Shown piece by piece: positions 1 to 8,297 of a stretch of DNA of 64,000 nucleotides (the stretch's first letter is position 1; every line of letters starts with the position of its first letter). The DNA is from an uncultured Prevotellaceae bacterium (GTDB lineage Bacteria; Bacteroidota; Bacteroidia; Bacteroidales; Bacteroidaceae): the NCBI GenBank assembly GCA_902779455.1, contig CACZBS010000006.1, positions 62,001 through 126,000 of the forward strand, read 5' to 3'. The position numbers and the translations under genes are program-made. Under the pieces are notes generated by a model. It had not been told where the DNA came from and ran no database searches. It was given only the letters and a program-made list of their open reading frames with translations.

Positions 1-226
1 GGTCCAAAGATTCGTTCGGGAGCATTGTGATTCCCTCTCCTCTCTCAATCTGTCTTTCAGCCTCCTCGATGCCTGCAAAGAATTCCTCTTTGGTCATCAG
101 CGTGGGGTCGGGCTTCTTTGCCACCAGCTTCTTGATGTATTTCATGAGCTGTGCCGACAAAGCCTCGTCCTCAGCAATGATACTCAGGTCGCGCAGAAAC
201 TCAGCGTTCAGTTGTAATGTGTTCAT
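1..226 (-). CDS. Antitoxin-like small protein (3' truncated by window edge)
   Basis: The reverse strand reads an open frame from ATG at 226 to the window edge (75 codons, no stop). It starts MNTLQLNAEFLRDL and continues with a helical, charged stretch and a KKEEFF-like motif followed by EEAERQIERGEG. From memory this resembles small Bacteroidales proteins encoded just upstream of RelE/ParE-type toxins, so an antitoxin role is likely. The partner toxin would lie to the left, outside the window. The gene begins 11 bp after the stop of the MscS gene on the same strand, separated by a TTCACT-type microrepeat. Confidence 0.6.
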   Translation of the reverse strand, partial: MNTLQLNAEFLRDLSIIAEDEALSAQLMKYIKKLVAKKPDPTLMTKEEFFAGIEEAERQIERGEGITMLPNESLD

Positions 227-237
227 TGTGTCACCTT

Positions 238-1092
238 TCACTTTTCACTATTCACTATATTGACGTCCATGCGGTTGAAGGGGAACATGAAGCCGCCGTC
301 CTTCAGCGTCTGGTAGACCGTCTCGTTCATATAGCCGGCGACGGTCCAGTAGTCGGCCGACTTGCACCACTGGCGCGTCGTGGCCACGCAGCCGCTGTCG
401 CCCAGCTTCGTCAGTCCGATCCAGGGCGCGCTGACGACGTCGCTGTCGCTGACGGGTCCCTGCATGATGAGCGGCGAGGCGGCCTGAATCTTGCCGATGG
501 CCGCCTTCACCTCGTTCAGGTCGGCCCCGTAGGCAAACTGGAAGTCGAGGTCGACGCGGCGATAAGGCTCCGTCGAGTAGTTCTTCATCGAGCCCGTCGA
601 CAGTCCGCCGTTGGGGATGATGATGGTCTGTGCGTCGAGCGTGCGGATGATGGTGTTGAAGATCTGGATCTCCTTCACCGTGCCGGCATAGCCCTGCGCC
701 TCGATATAGTCGCCCACGCGGAAGGGCTTGAACAGCAGGATTATCACGCCGCCGGCGAAGTTCTGCAGCGTGCCGCTCAGGGCCATGCCGATGGCCACGC
801 CGGCCGATGCGAAGAGGGCGATGAACGACGAAGTCTCGATGCCGAGGACGGAGATGATGACGATGATGAGGCAGAACCACAGCACGACGCGGACGATGCT
901 CGTCAGGAAGGTGTAGAGCGTGCGCTCGACGTTGGCGCGCTCGAGCAGCTTGGTGATCAGGCGCGTGATCCACTTGATGAGGAAGCTGCCGATGTAGTAG
1001 ACCACGATGGCCACGATGAGGTTCTTGACGAACCCGAAGGCCCACTGACCCAGCATGCTGTAGGTCTCGGGCGAGAAGATCTTGTCAATCAT
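238..1092 (-). CDS. MscS-family small-conductance mechanosensitive channel
   Basis: A 284-residue inner-membrane channel that should release solutes on hypo-osmotic shock. Three hydrophobic segments are visible at about residues 20-42, 60-85 and 88-118. The third is the Gly/Ala-rich pore helix (AGVAIGMALSGTLQNFAGG) typical of MscS. It is followed by the beta domain (FRVGDYIEAQGYAGTVKEI and a PNGGLSTGSMKNYS motif) and a C-terminal alpha/beta part. The length is typical of the short MscS class. A -7 box at 1122-1129 gives it its own promoter. The last residues (NIVNSEK) and the stop codon are read from an AGTGAA microrepeat, so the C-terminal tail seems to have drifted into intergenic repeat DNA. 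Confidence 0.93.
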   Translation of the reverse strand: MIDKIFSPETYSMLGQWAFGFVKNLIVAIVVYYIGSFLIKWITRLITKLLERANVERTLYTFLTSIVRVVLWFCLIIVIISVLGIETSSFIALFASAGVAIGMALSGTLQNFAGGVIILLFKPFRVGDYIEAQGYAGTVKEIQIFNTIIRTLDAQTIIIPNGGLSTGSMKNYSTEPYRRVDLDFQFAYGADLNEVKAAIGKIQAASPLIMQGPVSDSDVVSAPWIGLTKLGDSGCVATTRQWCKSADYWTVAGYMNETVYQTLKDGGFMFPFNRMDVNIVNSEK

Positions 1093-1121
1093 ATTGTCTG
1101 GCTTGGTTGAAATTTCGCGTG

Positions 1122-1129
1122 CAAAGGTA
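1122..1129 (-). promoter_or_regulatory. Bacteroidales -7 promoter box for the MscS gene
   Basis: The reverse strand reads TACCTTTG, matching the Bacteroidota -7 consensus TAnnTTTG, 30 bp upstream of the MscS start. No clear -33 element is visible. Confidence 0.6.
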
Positions 1130-1176
1130 CTAATAAAAAATGAAATATGCGTAAGGTCGGCCTCTTTTTTTCTTCG

Positions 1177-1968
1177 TCAGACCATGTCGAGCAGCTGGCC
1201 GAAGTGGCTGATCTGCACCATCCGCTCGTGGTCGAAGTGCTCCGTGTGCTCCAGCTCCCACGTCACGTGGAAGGGGATATAGACGCCCCAAGCGCCGATG
1301 GCCAGGGCCGGCGCGATGTCGCTCTTGAGCGAGTTGCCCACCATGAGCAGCTCGCCGGGGACGATGGCATAGCGGTCGCAGAGGTCGCGGAACTCGCGCT
1401 GCGTCTTGTCGCTCGTGATGACCACGTCGTCGAAGTAGTCCTTCAGGCCCGACCGCTCCAGCTTGTGCTCCTGGTCGAGCAGCTCGCCCTTGGTGAAGCA
1501 GACGAGCTTTTGAAGTGAGAAGTGAGAAGTGAGAGGTGAGAGGTGGGCTGGCGCATGAGGGCCGTAGCCTGATGCATGAGCGTCATCTGCTGACTGTCTC
1601 TGGCTGTCCACATAGTGTCGCAGCTCTTCTAGCGTCTCCTTGACCTCGGGCAGGGGCGTGCATGGAAACTCGTTGAGCGTGTAGCACAGCTGCTGAATCT
1701 CGCTGACCTTCGCGGCCGTCATCTCGTAGTGGCTGGCGCGCAGGGCCGTCTCGATCATCGACAGGGTGAAGGCCTTGGTGCCGAAGCCCAGCAGCGGCAT
1801 GTTCTTGCGCTCGGTGGCGAAGAGCTGGCGGGCGGCCTCCTCGCGGGTGCCCGTCCAGGGCAGCAACTCGGTGTAGAGCTGCTGCATGACGCGCTCGAAG
1901 TGTCCCTGGCAGTCCCAGAGGGTGTCGTCGGCGTCGAATGCAATGATTTTGATATTCTTATTCATCAT
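1177..1968 (-). CDS. HAD-superfamily hydrolase carrying an in-frame repeat insertion
   Basis: A cytoplasmic haloacid-dehalogenase-like phosphatase, probably for a small phosphorylated metabolite. Motif I (IAFDADDTLWD) is at residues 8-18, a cap follows, and motifs VCFTKGE, TSDKTQ and MVGNSLKSDIAPA come later. The start is placed at ATG 1968 (or 1965) because this overlaps the upstream gene's stop (stop at 1958-1960), suggesting translational coupling. An unusual segment of about 30 residues lies just before motif II (about residues 122-153). Part of it (LSPLTSHFSLQ) is encoded by a GTGAGAA-type microrepeat otherwise found between genes. The conserved motifs are intact on both sides. Confidence 0.87.
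   Translation of the reverse strand: MMNKNIKIIAFDADDTLWDCQGHFERVMQQLYTELLPWTGTREEAARQLFATERKNMPLLGFGTKAFTLSMIETALRASHYEMTAAKVSEIQQLCYTLNEFPCTPLPEVKETLEELRHYVDSQRQSADDAHASGYGPHAPAHLSPLTSHFSLQKLVCFTKGELLDQEHKLERSGLKDYFDDVVITSDKTQREFRDLCDRYAIVPGELLMVGNSLKSDIAPALAIGAWGVYIPFHVTWELEHTEHFDHERMVQISHFGQLLDMV
1511..1545. repeat. GTGAGAA/GTGAGAG microrepeat inside the HAD gene
   Basis: About five 7-bp units of the type GTGAGAA or GTGAGAG lie inside the HAD coding sequence and keep its frame. The same kind of microrepeat occurs between genes at about 229-257 (TTCACTT units) and 50575-50597. Confidence 0.75.
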
Positions 1969-3133
1969 AGATCTCGAATGTGGCGGGCAGTCCTGACAGG
2001 TGGACGTCGTGCTCGCGCTCTGCATCGCTGCTCAGCCGCAGGTACCACGCAGGGGGGAGCACTTCCCAGGTGAGGGGTGAGGCGCCGGTGGTGGGAGGAC
2101 GGAGGTCGAGCGTCGCCTCCATGTTGGGGAATCCGCCGCCTGTCTGCTCGCTGAATTCCTGCTGGTCCTTCGTCACCTCGCCGTCAGTGTTGGCGAAATA
2201 CATCTTATACGTCACGCGGGTGGGGTAGAGCGTGCCGTCCGGGCGCAAGGCATACATGACGCGATAGTCGCGCGTCCACTGCGTCACCTTGTAGCCCGAC
2301 ATGAGCTGCGCCATGCTGTAGAGCACGGCCGACATGCGCTCGTGGCGGTTCGTGCGGGTGCCCGTCTGGCGGGTGGCCTCGAGGATGACGCAGCGGGCCG
2401 TGTCGATGACGATGCGGCCGCGGTCGTCCGTGCGGTTCTTCGAGCGGAAGAGCAGTTCCACCTCCGCCTTCGTCTGTCCCTGGAAATCAGGGTTCTCGCC
2501 CCATTTGTGCGACGCGATGAAGCCGTTGTCCAGCTCCATGATGAAGTCCTCGTAGAGCATGCGGCGCAGGTTCTGCGTGTCAGTCAGCCGCGTCGTGTCG
2601 GCGCTCGTGATGTGGCTCGTGTCAGCCGCGATGGCGTAGCGCTTCTGCCCGTCCGACCGCATGGCCATCAGTCCCGTGAGGTGGTAGCGGTAGAGGCTGT
2701 TCGTGCCGATGCTCTGCGTCCGGTAGCTGAAGCCGAGCGTGTCCTGGCGCGAGAAGTAACGCTCCTCTTTCGTCCTGACCACCTGGCGCAGCTTGCGGCG
2801 GATCCACTCCGGCTCCTTGTTCGTCACGACCACCTCGGCCGTGCTCCTGTATCGCGGCTGCAGCCAGATGGTGTCGCTCAGCCGCCGCACGATGGTCGTC
2901 TCGTAGTTCAGGTGCGAGACGGTCAGCCGTCGGAACTCAAACGCCACGCGGGCCACGCCGTCGGTGCCGCTGATGGCCGAGCGGAAGCGCCCCTGCTCCT
3001 TGGCGTAGAGCGAGGCGTGGGCGACGGGCGCACGCGTCACGGCGTCGGCCACCACCGTCGTCCTCCCCGCGGTCTGTCCCCACGTCGTGAGCACAGCCGT
3101 CCATGCCATCCATAACAGCATCATTCGTCTCAT
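1958..3133 (-). CDS. Secreted protein with carboxypeptidase-regulatory-like domain
   Basis: A 391-residue protein with an N-terminal signal peptide (about residues 1-20). Next comes an Ig-like carboxypeptidase-regulatory fold at about 24-100 (TTVVADAVTRAPVAHASLYA, then FRRLTVSHLNYETTIV). This fold is shared by many exported Bacteroidota proteins. The remaining 290 residues look like a soluble beta-rich domain that I cannot assign. The frame overlaps the HAD gene by about 11 bp, so the two form a transcription unit led by a promoter at 3254-3261. Starts at 3133, 3127 or 3124 are all possible. The function is unknown and no catalytic motif was seen. Confidence 0.85.
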   Translation of the reverse strand: MRRMMLLWMAWTAVLTTWGQTAGRTTVVADAVTRAPVAHASLYAKEQGRFRSAISGTDGVARVAFEFRRLTVSHLNYETTIVRRLSDTIWLQPRYRSTAEVVVTNKEPEWIRRKLRQVVRTKEERYFSRQDTLGFSYRTQSIGTNSLYRYHLTGLMAMRSDGQKRYAIAADTSHITSADTTRLTDTQNLRRMLYEDFIMELDNGFIASHKWGENPDFQGQTKAEVELLFRSKNRTDDRGRIVIDTARCVILEATRQTGTRTNRHERMSAVLYSMAQLMSGYKVTQWTRDYRVMYALRPDGTLYPTRVTYKMYFANTDGEVTKDQQEFSEQTGGGFPNMEATLDLRPPTTGASPLTWEVLPPAWYLRLSSDAEREHDVHLSGLPATFEIYDE

Positions 3134-3178
3134 CTGGCTTCTTCTATTGACTAATGATTATTCCACCGCTTTGCAGTT

Positions 3179-3240
3179 GGAGGCGACGTGTCTCACGTCG
3201 CAACAAGCTGCCAGATTGCGACGTGAGACACGTCGCCTCC
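3179..3240. repeat. Perfect 25-bp inverted repeat in a 5' leader
   Basis: Arms 3179-3203 and 3216-3240 are exact reverse complements (core CGACGTGTCTCACGTCG) with a 12-nt loop. The repeat lies between the minus-strand promoter at 3254-3261 and the gene starting at 3133, so its transcript would carry a very stable hairpin near the 5' end. Confidence 0.9.
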
Positions 3241-3253
3241 TACTTGTGCGCTG

Positions 3254-3261
3254 CAAAGTTA
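3254..3261 (-). promoter_or_regulatory. -7 promoter box for the 3133-1177 operon
   Basis: The reverse strand reads TAACTTTG, a match to TAnnTTTG. It is preceded by a T-rich stretch and followed by GCAGC, about 120 bp upstream of the start at 3133. Confidence 0.6.
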
Positions 3262-3352
3262 CGACTTTTTTCCCTTTTTTCAGCAGGATTGTCCTTTTAA
3301 TTTTCGTATCGACCAGAGAGAGCGGACGGAAGGCCCCGCGGAAAACTCTCGT

Positions 3353-3437
3353 CACGTCGTGACGGCATGAAACCACGTCGTGACGTCATGAAATCACGCC
3401 GTGACGCCATGCCGTCACGACGTGACGAGAGTTTCCG
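3353..3437. repeat. Four-unit 21-bp palindrome array (CACGnCGTGACG type)
   Basis: CACG-n-CGTGACG cores start at 3353, 3374, 3395 and 3416, exactly 21 bp apart. Units are joined by GCATGAAA- or CATGCCGT-type spacers. The array is enclosed by an inverted repeat (AAACTCTCGTCACG to the left, CGTGACGAGAGTTT to the right). It lies 71 bp upstream of the -7 box at 3508 in the 428-bp gap between divergent genes. A second array of the same family is at 43853-43931. Confidence 0.9.
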
Positions 3438-3507
3438 GCATGCCTCGCGCTGCCAAATTTCACATTATTTTTAGCATAAAATCGTGTTCCGTTTCGAAAA
3501 AAATGCG

Positions 3508-3515
3508 TAACTTTG
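3508..3515 (+). promoter_or_regulatory. -7 promoter box for the giant PL11 gene
   Basis: TAACTTTG, followed by CCCCCG, 47 bp upstream of the start at 3562. The flanks are AT-rich. A -33 element is weak (GTGTT near 3484). Confidence 0.65.
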
Positions 3516-3561
3516 CCCCCGAATTATGTGAATAAACTAAAAACTAACATACTAATAAACA

Positions 3562-6500
3562 ATGAGACGTCTACTGCTACTGGCAATCTTGACATTCGCT
3601 TTCACAGGCGTAACCCATGCCCAGCGCTTCACTGACAAGGTGGACCGCGGCCTCGTCGCCGTCCCGTCGAACAACGGCGGCTATCTGGTGTCATGGCGAC
3701 TGATGGGCGAAGAATACTACGATACGAAATACAACCTCTATCGTGACGGCGCCCTCATCGCCTCCGACCTGACCAAGACCAACTTCCTCGACGGCTCGGG
3801 AAAGGCGGCGTCAGTCTATCAGGTGGAGCCCGTCGTGCGCGGCAAGTCGCAGGGACTGTCGGCCGAGGTGAAGGCCTGGGCACAGCAATACCTGTCGGTG
3901 CCCGTGCTGCCCGTGGTCAACCGCGCGGGCAAGACCATCGGCAACGCCGTGACCAACGGCGATAGCAATACGTCGGGCTATATCCTGAACGACGTGACGC
4001 TGGCCGACGTTGACGGCGACGGCATCGTCGAGTTCATCGTCAAGCGCAACAACGTGCAGGGCAACCTGACCAGCGAGGGCAACAAGACCGACTTCAACCT
4101 CTATGAGTGCTACAAGATGGACGGCACCCGCCTCTGGTGGATCGACCTGGGGCCCAACCTCATGGCCGGCCCTGACGAGCAGTGGGACATGATCGGCTAC
4201 GACTGGGACCAGGACGGACGCGCCGAGATGCTGATGCGTGCTGCCGACAACATGATCATCCACACGGCCTCGGGCCGCACCATCAACATCGGCGACATGA
4301 ACTACTATGCGCCGCGATTCGAGTACACCCGCAACGGTCGCGAATACCTCCTCTACCTCAACGGCGCGACGGGCGAGCCCTACGGATGGGACGGCACGAG
4401 CGACAGCTTCACGCCCGAGGCGTTCCCCCTGCCGCGATTCGAGCAGGGCGAGGCCAAGGACGTGCTCAACCCCACCGATGCCGAGTATAAGGCCGTCTGG
4501 GGCGACAACGACACGGGCCACCGCTCACTGAAGATCTACATGGGTGCGCCCTATATCGACGGCCGCAACCCCGCCATCTTCCTCGGCCGCGGATGCTACA
4601 CGCGCCATAAGTTCTGCGCCCTCAGCGTCGACCCCGCCACCCATCAGCTCACCCAGCTGTGGCGATGGAACTGCTACGACTCCAAGTCGGCCTGGTATGG
4701 CAACGGATTCCATAACTTCGCCATCGCCGACGTCGACATGGACGGCCGCGACGAGATCGTCTTCGGCTCGATGATCATCGACGACACGGGCTACGGACTC
4801 TGCGCCACGGGCTACGGCCACGGCGACGCTCAGCACTGCGGCGACCTCGACCCCTACCGCTGGGGACTGGAGCAGTTCACCTGTCTCGAGGGTCTGGCCA
4901 TGCCTAACAACTGCTACTACAACGCCACCACCGGCGAGGTCTACTATCAGGCCTCGCCCGGCTCCGACGACGGCCGCTGCCTGGCCGGCAACTTCACCAA
5001 CGACATTCCCGGCTGCCAGGGACGCTCCGTCGCCACAGGCATCATCGCCCTCTCGGCCGACAAGGTCGTCTATACCAACGGCGACGCCTACATGGCCTGG
5101 GGCGACCTGAACAACCGCATCTACTGGGACGGCGACCTCTGCGACGAGATCATGAACTCGCCTGGCGTGCAGCGCTCGGTCAAGATCACCAAGTGGGGCA
5201 ACGGCCGAATGACGTTCTTCAACAGCTCGGGCCTCTACACACCCACGGGCATCCTCAACAACTCGTCGAAGAACAACCCGTCGGCGCAGGGCGACATCAT
5301 CGGCGACTGGCGCGAGGAACTCGTGCTGCGCACCAGCGACAACTCGGCACTCCATGTCTACACGACGAACTACGCCTCTGACTACGGCATCTATACCCTC
5401 TGGCACGACCATGAGTATCGCAACGGCATGTGCTGGCAGAACGTGGGCTACAACCAGCCGCCGCACGTCAGCTACTTCCTCGGCGAACTGGAGGGCATCA
5501 CCCAGGCTCCGCCCCCACTGATGCTCAACGGCCGCACCGAGGTCGGCGCCACCATCTCGACCACCAGCGACCACCTGCTCGTCTCGGGCTATGAGGACAA
5601 GACAATCGCCGTCGAGGACGGTGCAGAGCCTTACATCCTGACGGTCAACACCCCCGCATGGGTGCAGGGCAGCGGCTCGCAGCAGGCCACGAGCGCTACG
5701 CCGAAGTCGCCCGCGCGTACCATTATTAATTATACGACGACCCTCACCGGCGGTGCCTTCAGCGGCACCACACGACTGGTGAAGCAGGGCGAGGGCACCC
5801 TCGTGCTGCCCAACGTCACCGAGCACCACACCGGAGAGACCAGCATCTGGCAGGGCACCTTGCGCTTCGACGGCACGATGGAGGCATCGCCCGTCTGGCT
5901 CAACCGCCACACCACGCTCCTCAGCGACGGCGGACGCTTCATGGGCGGACTCAGGGCCGACTACGGCGCTACCATCCACCCCTGTGGCTCGGCCGCCCAG
6001 CCCTCGCAGTCGGGCATCACCGTCTCGACGCTCACGCTGGGCTTCGGCTCGCGGGTCGTCCTCGACGCCTATAATGCTGGCGACGGCTTCGTCTTCTCGC
6101 AGTTCAACGCCCAGAAGCTCGTCATCGACACGCGCGACTGGGAGAACGGACCCAAGTATAAGGCACCTGTCATTCAGTTTGCCGTCAGCGGCGACATCGT
6201 TGCCGGACGCTATCTGCTGGGTAGCATCGCCGAAGTGGTGGGCGACATCGACAACATCGTCCTCGAGGGCATCGGCGACAAGCGCCACTTCCTCAGCCTT
6301 GAGGACGGCCAGCTCTACCTCGTCGTCGAGGACATGCGCGCCGCCACCACCGTCGTCTGGAACGGTACGACGGAGAGCAGCATCTGGGACTTCGGCGTGA
6401 CCAAGAACTTCCTCAACGATGGTAAGGCCGACTATGCCGGACAGGGCGACGACGTCGTGTTCGACGATGAGGCCGAGGTCACCAACGTCGTCATCAAGGG

Positions 6501-8250
6501 CGGCGTGCGGCCTAAGTCGGTCACCTTCAACAACGAGAAGAAGGCCTACACCCTGACGGGCGACAGCATCCTCGGCGGTGGGACGATCACCAAGAACGGC
6601 GCTGCCACCGTCACCATCAACACCGAGAACCGCACCGGCGCCACCTATATCAACGGCGGCCGGCTGGTGGTCAACATGCTGGCCAACAAGAGCGGCCAGA
6701 CCTACGGCGCACTGGGCGATGCCAACCAGGTGATCAATATCACCGACGCCATGCTCACGGCCAACGGCACCATCACCACTGACCAGCCCTTCAAGGTGGG
6801 CGGCGACGCCACCATCGACGTGCCCAAGAGCATGGCCCTGACGATGAACAACAGCATCAAGGGCGTGGGCGCCACGGTCATCAAGACGGGCGAGGGCTCG
6901 TTCATGATGGGTCAGAACAACACGTTCACCAAGCTCGTCGTCAAGACAGGCACGGTCAGATCGCAGGAGAACTCCAGCGCCGTCATCCAGGTGCCTGACA
7001 CCATCGAGCTGCAGGGCGGCACGTTCAGCGACGTGGCCAACGAGAACACCTACTCGTCGAACCGTGTCAACTTCGTCGTGCCGGCTGGCAAGACGGGCAC
7101 CTTCTACGGCGACCCCCGCTGCGAATACACAGGCACGCTGACAGGCGCCGGCACGTTCAATGTCTACGGCACGTGGATCCGCTGCCGCTACAAGGGCGAC
7201 TGGAGCCAGTTTGAGGGCACCGTCGTGCCCGGCCTGCAGGACCGCTCCGTCAAGCATGGCTACGACCCTGAGTTCTCGTTCTGCAACAACTACGGCCTGC
7301 CCAAGGCTACGCTGAAGCTCAATGACGGCATCACCGTCTACAACCGCGACCCGGAGAGCGGCACCAAGTATAACGTAGCCATCGGCAACGTCACCGGCAC
7401 CGGCACACTGGCCGGCGGCGGCACCTACACCATCGGAATGTTGGGCAAGAACATGATTGCCTCGTTCCATTCCACGGCTCCCATCGTCAAGCGTGGCGAG
7501 GGCTACCTGCAGGTCTCCGGCATCGGAAACCTCAGTGGCGCCGTCACCATCGAGGAAGGTCAGCTGCGCTTCAATGACGTCAAGCTCGAACAGCCCTATT
7601 TCGGCGCCGTCACCCTCAAGGAGAAAGGCACGATGCAGGGCGGTGGACTGCTGCCCTCGCTGACCATGGAGAGCGGCACCGAGGCCACGGCCGCCAGCAT
7701 GTATTCGGCCGCGACGCCGCGCATCGTCAAGGTGAACGCTGCCGCCAACGTCAAGAAGGGCGCCACGTTTAACTTCATCGTCAAGAGTGCCACCCTCGGC
7801 CAGCAGTCGGCTCCCGGCTATTCACAGCTCAACGCCCGCTTCCTGACCTTCAACGGCACGGTGAAGGTCACCCTGGCCGACAGCTACACCCCGAAGGCCG
7901 GCGACGAGCTGAAGCTCTGGTCCGCCACCAGCAGCTTCTCCGGCACGCCCGAGTTCGAACTGCCCGAGCTGCCGTTGGGCCTCTGGTGGGACACCACCGG
8001 CATGGCCCAGAAGAGCGGTGTGCTGCGCATCACCGACGTGGCTCCTGACGCCATTGCCGCCATTGCTGCCGACGCCGTCGTCGATGCCGAGATCTATGAC
8101 CTTGGCGGCACGCCGCTCGGCACCGTCCGTTGCGAGCGCCGCGCCCTGGCGTCGGCCGTCCGCCAGCTGGGCCTGCGTCCCGGCCTCTATATCGCCCGCA
8201 TGCAGCAGGGCCAGCACCGTGCTGCCGAGACCATCGTGGTGGGCAAGTGA
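3562..8250 (+). CDS. Giant PL11 rhamnogalacturonan lyase with beta-strand repeats
   Basis: A 1562-residue exported protein. Residues 1-21 are a signal peptide. Residues about 22-640 match family PL11 rhamnogalacturonan endolyase, with DxDxDG-type calcium-binding loops (ADVDGDGIVEF, YDWDQDGRAEM, ADVDMDGRDEI). PL11 enzymes cleave the rhamnosyl-galacturonate backbone of rhamnogalacturonan-I by beta-elimination. About 900 residues that stand-alone PL11 enzymes lack follow. They show recurring GxGTLVLPN/GxGYLQVSG and TGETSIWQGTLRF/TGATYINGGRLVV motifs, the pattern of autotransporter-associated beta-strand repeats, which suggests a long beta-solenoid stalk. The last 70 residues (EIYDLGGTPLG, then GLYIARM) look like a T9SS type-A sorting domain, so surface anchoring or secretion by T9SS is inferred. 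It is probably followed in the same transcript by 8298. Confidence 0.9.
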   Translation: MRRLLLLAILTFAFTGVTHAQRFTDKVDRGLVAVPSNNGGYLVSWRLMGEEYYDTKYNLYRDGALIASDLTKTNFLDGSGKAASVYQVEPVVRGKSQGLSAEVKAWAQQYLSVPVLPVVNRAGKTIGNAVTNGDSNTSGYILNDVTLADVDGDGIVEFIVKRNNVQGNLTSEGNKTDFNLYECYKMDGTRLWWIDLGPNLMAGPDEQWDMIGYDWDQDGRAEMLMRAADNMIIHTASGRTINIGDMNYYAPRFEYTRNGREYLLYLNGATGEPYGWDGTSDSFTPEAFPLPRFEQGEAKDVLNPTDAEYKAVWGDNDTGHRSLKIYMGAPYIDGRNPAIFLGRGCYTRHKFCALSVDPATHQLTQLWRWNCYDSKSAWYGNGFHNFAIADVDMDGRDEIVFGSMIIDDTGYGLCATGYGHGDAQHCGDLDPYRWGLEQFTCLEGLAMPNNCYYNATTGEVYYQASPGSDDGRCLAGNFTNDIPGCQGRSVATGIIALSADKVVYTNGDAYMAWGDLNNRIYWDGDLCDEIMNSPGVQRSVKITKWGNGRMTFFNSSGLYTPTGILNNSSKNNPSAQGDIIGDWREELVLRTSDNSALHVYTTNYASDYGIYTLWHDHEYRNGMCWQNVGYNQPPHVSYFLGELEGITQAPPPLMLNGRTEVGATISTTSDHLLVSGYEDKTIAVEDGAEPYILTVNTPAWVQGSGSQQATSATPKSPARTIINYTTTLTGGAFSGTTRLVKQGEGTLVLPNVTEHHTGETSIWQGTLRFDGTMEASPVWLNRHTTLLSDGGRFMGGLRADYGATIHPCGSAAQPSQSGITVSTLTLGFGSRVVLDAYNAGDGFVFSQFNAQKLVIDTRDWENGPKYKAPVIQFAVSGDIVAGRYLLGSIAEVVGDIDNIVLEGIGDKRHFLSLEDGQLYLVVEDMRAATTVVWNGTTESSIWDFGVTKNFLNDGKADYAGQGDDVVFDDEAEVTNVVIKGGVRPKSVTFNNEKKAYTLTGDSILGGGTITKNGAATVTINTENRTGATYINGGRLVVNMLANKSGQTYGALGDANQVINITDAMLTANGTITTDQPFKVGGDATIDVPKSMALTMNNSIKGVGATVIKTGEGSFMMGQNNTFTKLVVKTGTVRSQENSSAVIQVPDTIELQGGTFSDVANENTYSSNRVNFVVPAGKTGTFYGDPRCEYTGTLTGAGTFNVYGTWIRCRYKGDWSQFEGTVVPGLQDRSVKHGYDPEFSFCNNYGLPKATLKLNDGITVYNRDPESGTKYNVAIGNVTGTGTLAGGGTYTIGMLGKNMIASFHSTAPIVKRGEGYLQVSGIGNLSGAVTIEEGQLRFNDVKLEQPYFGAVTLKEKGTMQGGGLLPSLTMESGTEATAASMYSAATPRIVKVNAAANVKKGATFNFIVKSATLGQQSAPGYSQLNARFLTFNGTVKVTLADSYTPKAGDELKLWSATSSFSGTPEFELPELPLGLWWDTTGMAQKSGVLRITDVAPDAIAAIAADAVVDAEIYDLGGTPLGTVRCERRALASAVRQLGLRPGLYIARMQQGQHRAAETIVVGK

Positions 8251-8297
8251 TATGATAACTCTTTATACTATTATTTTATTTATTAACAAAAACAATT

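Noticed and set aside
4525-7470. 981-codon open frame on the minus strand opposite the PL11 gene
   Set aside because: It is a shadow of the GC-rich codon use of the plus-strand gene; it lacks family motifs, and similar long antisense frames lie opposite most large genes here.
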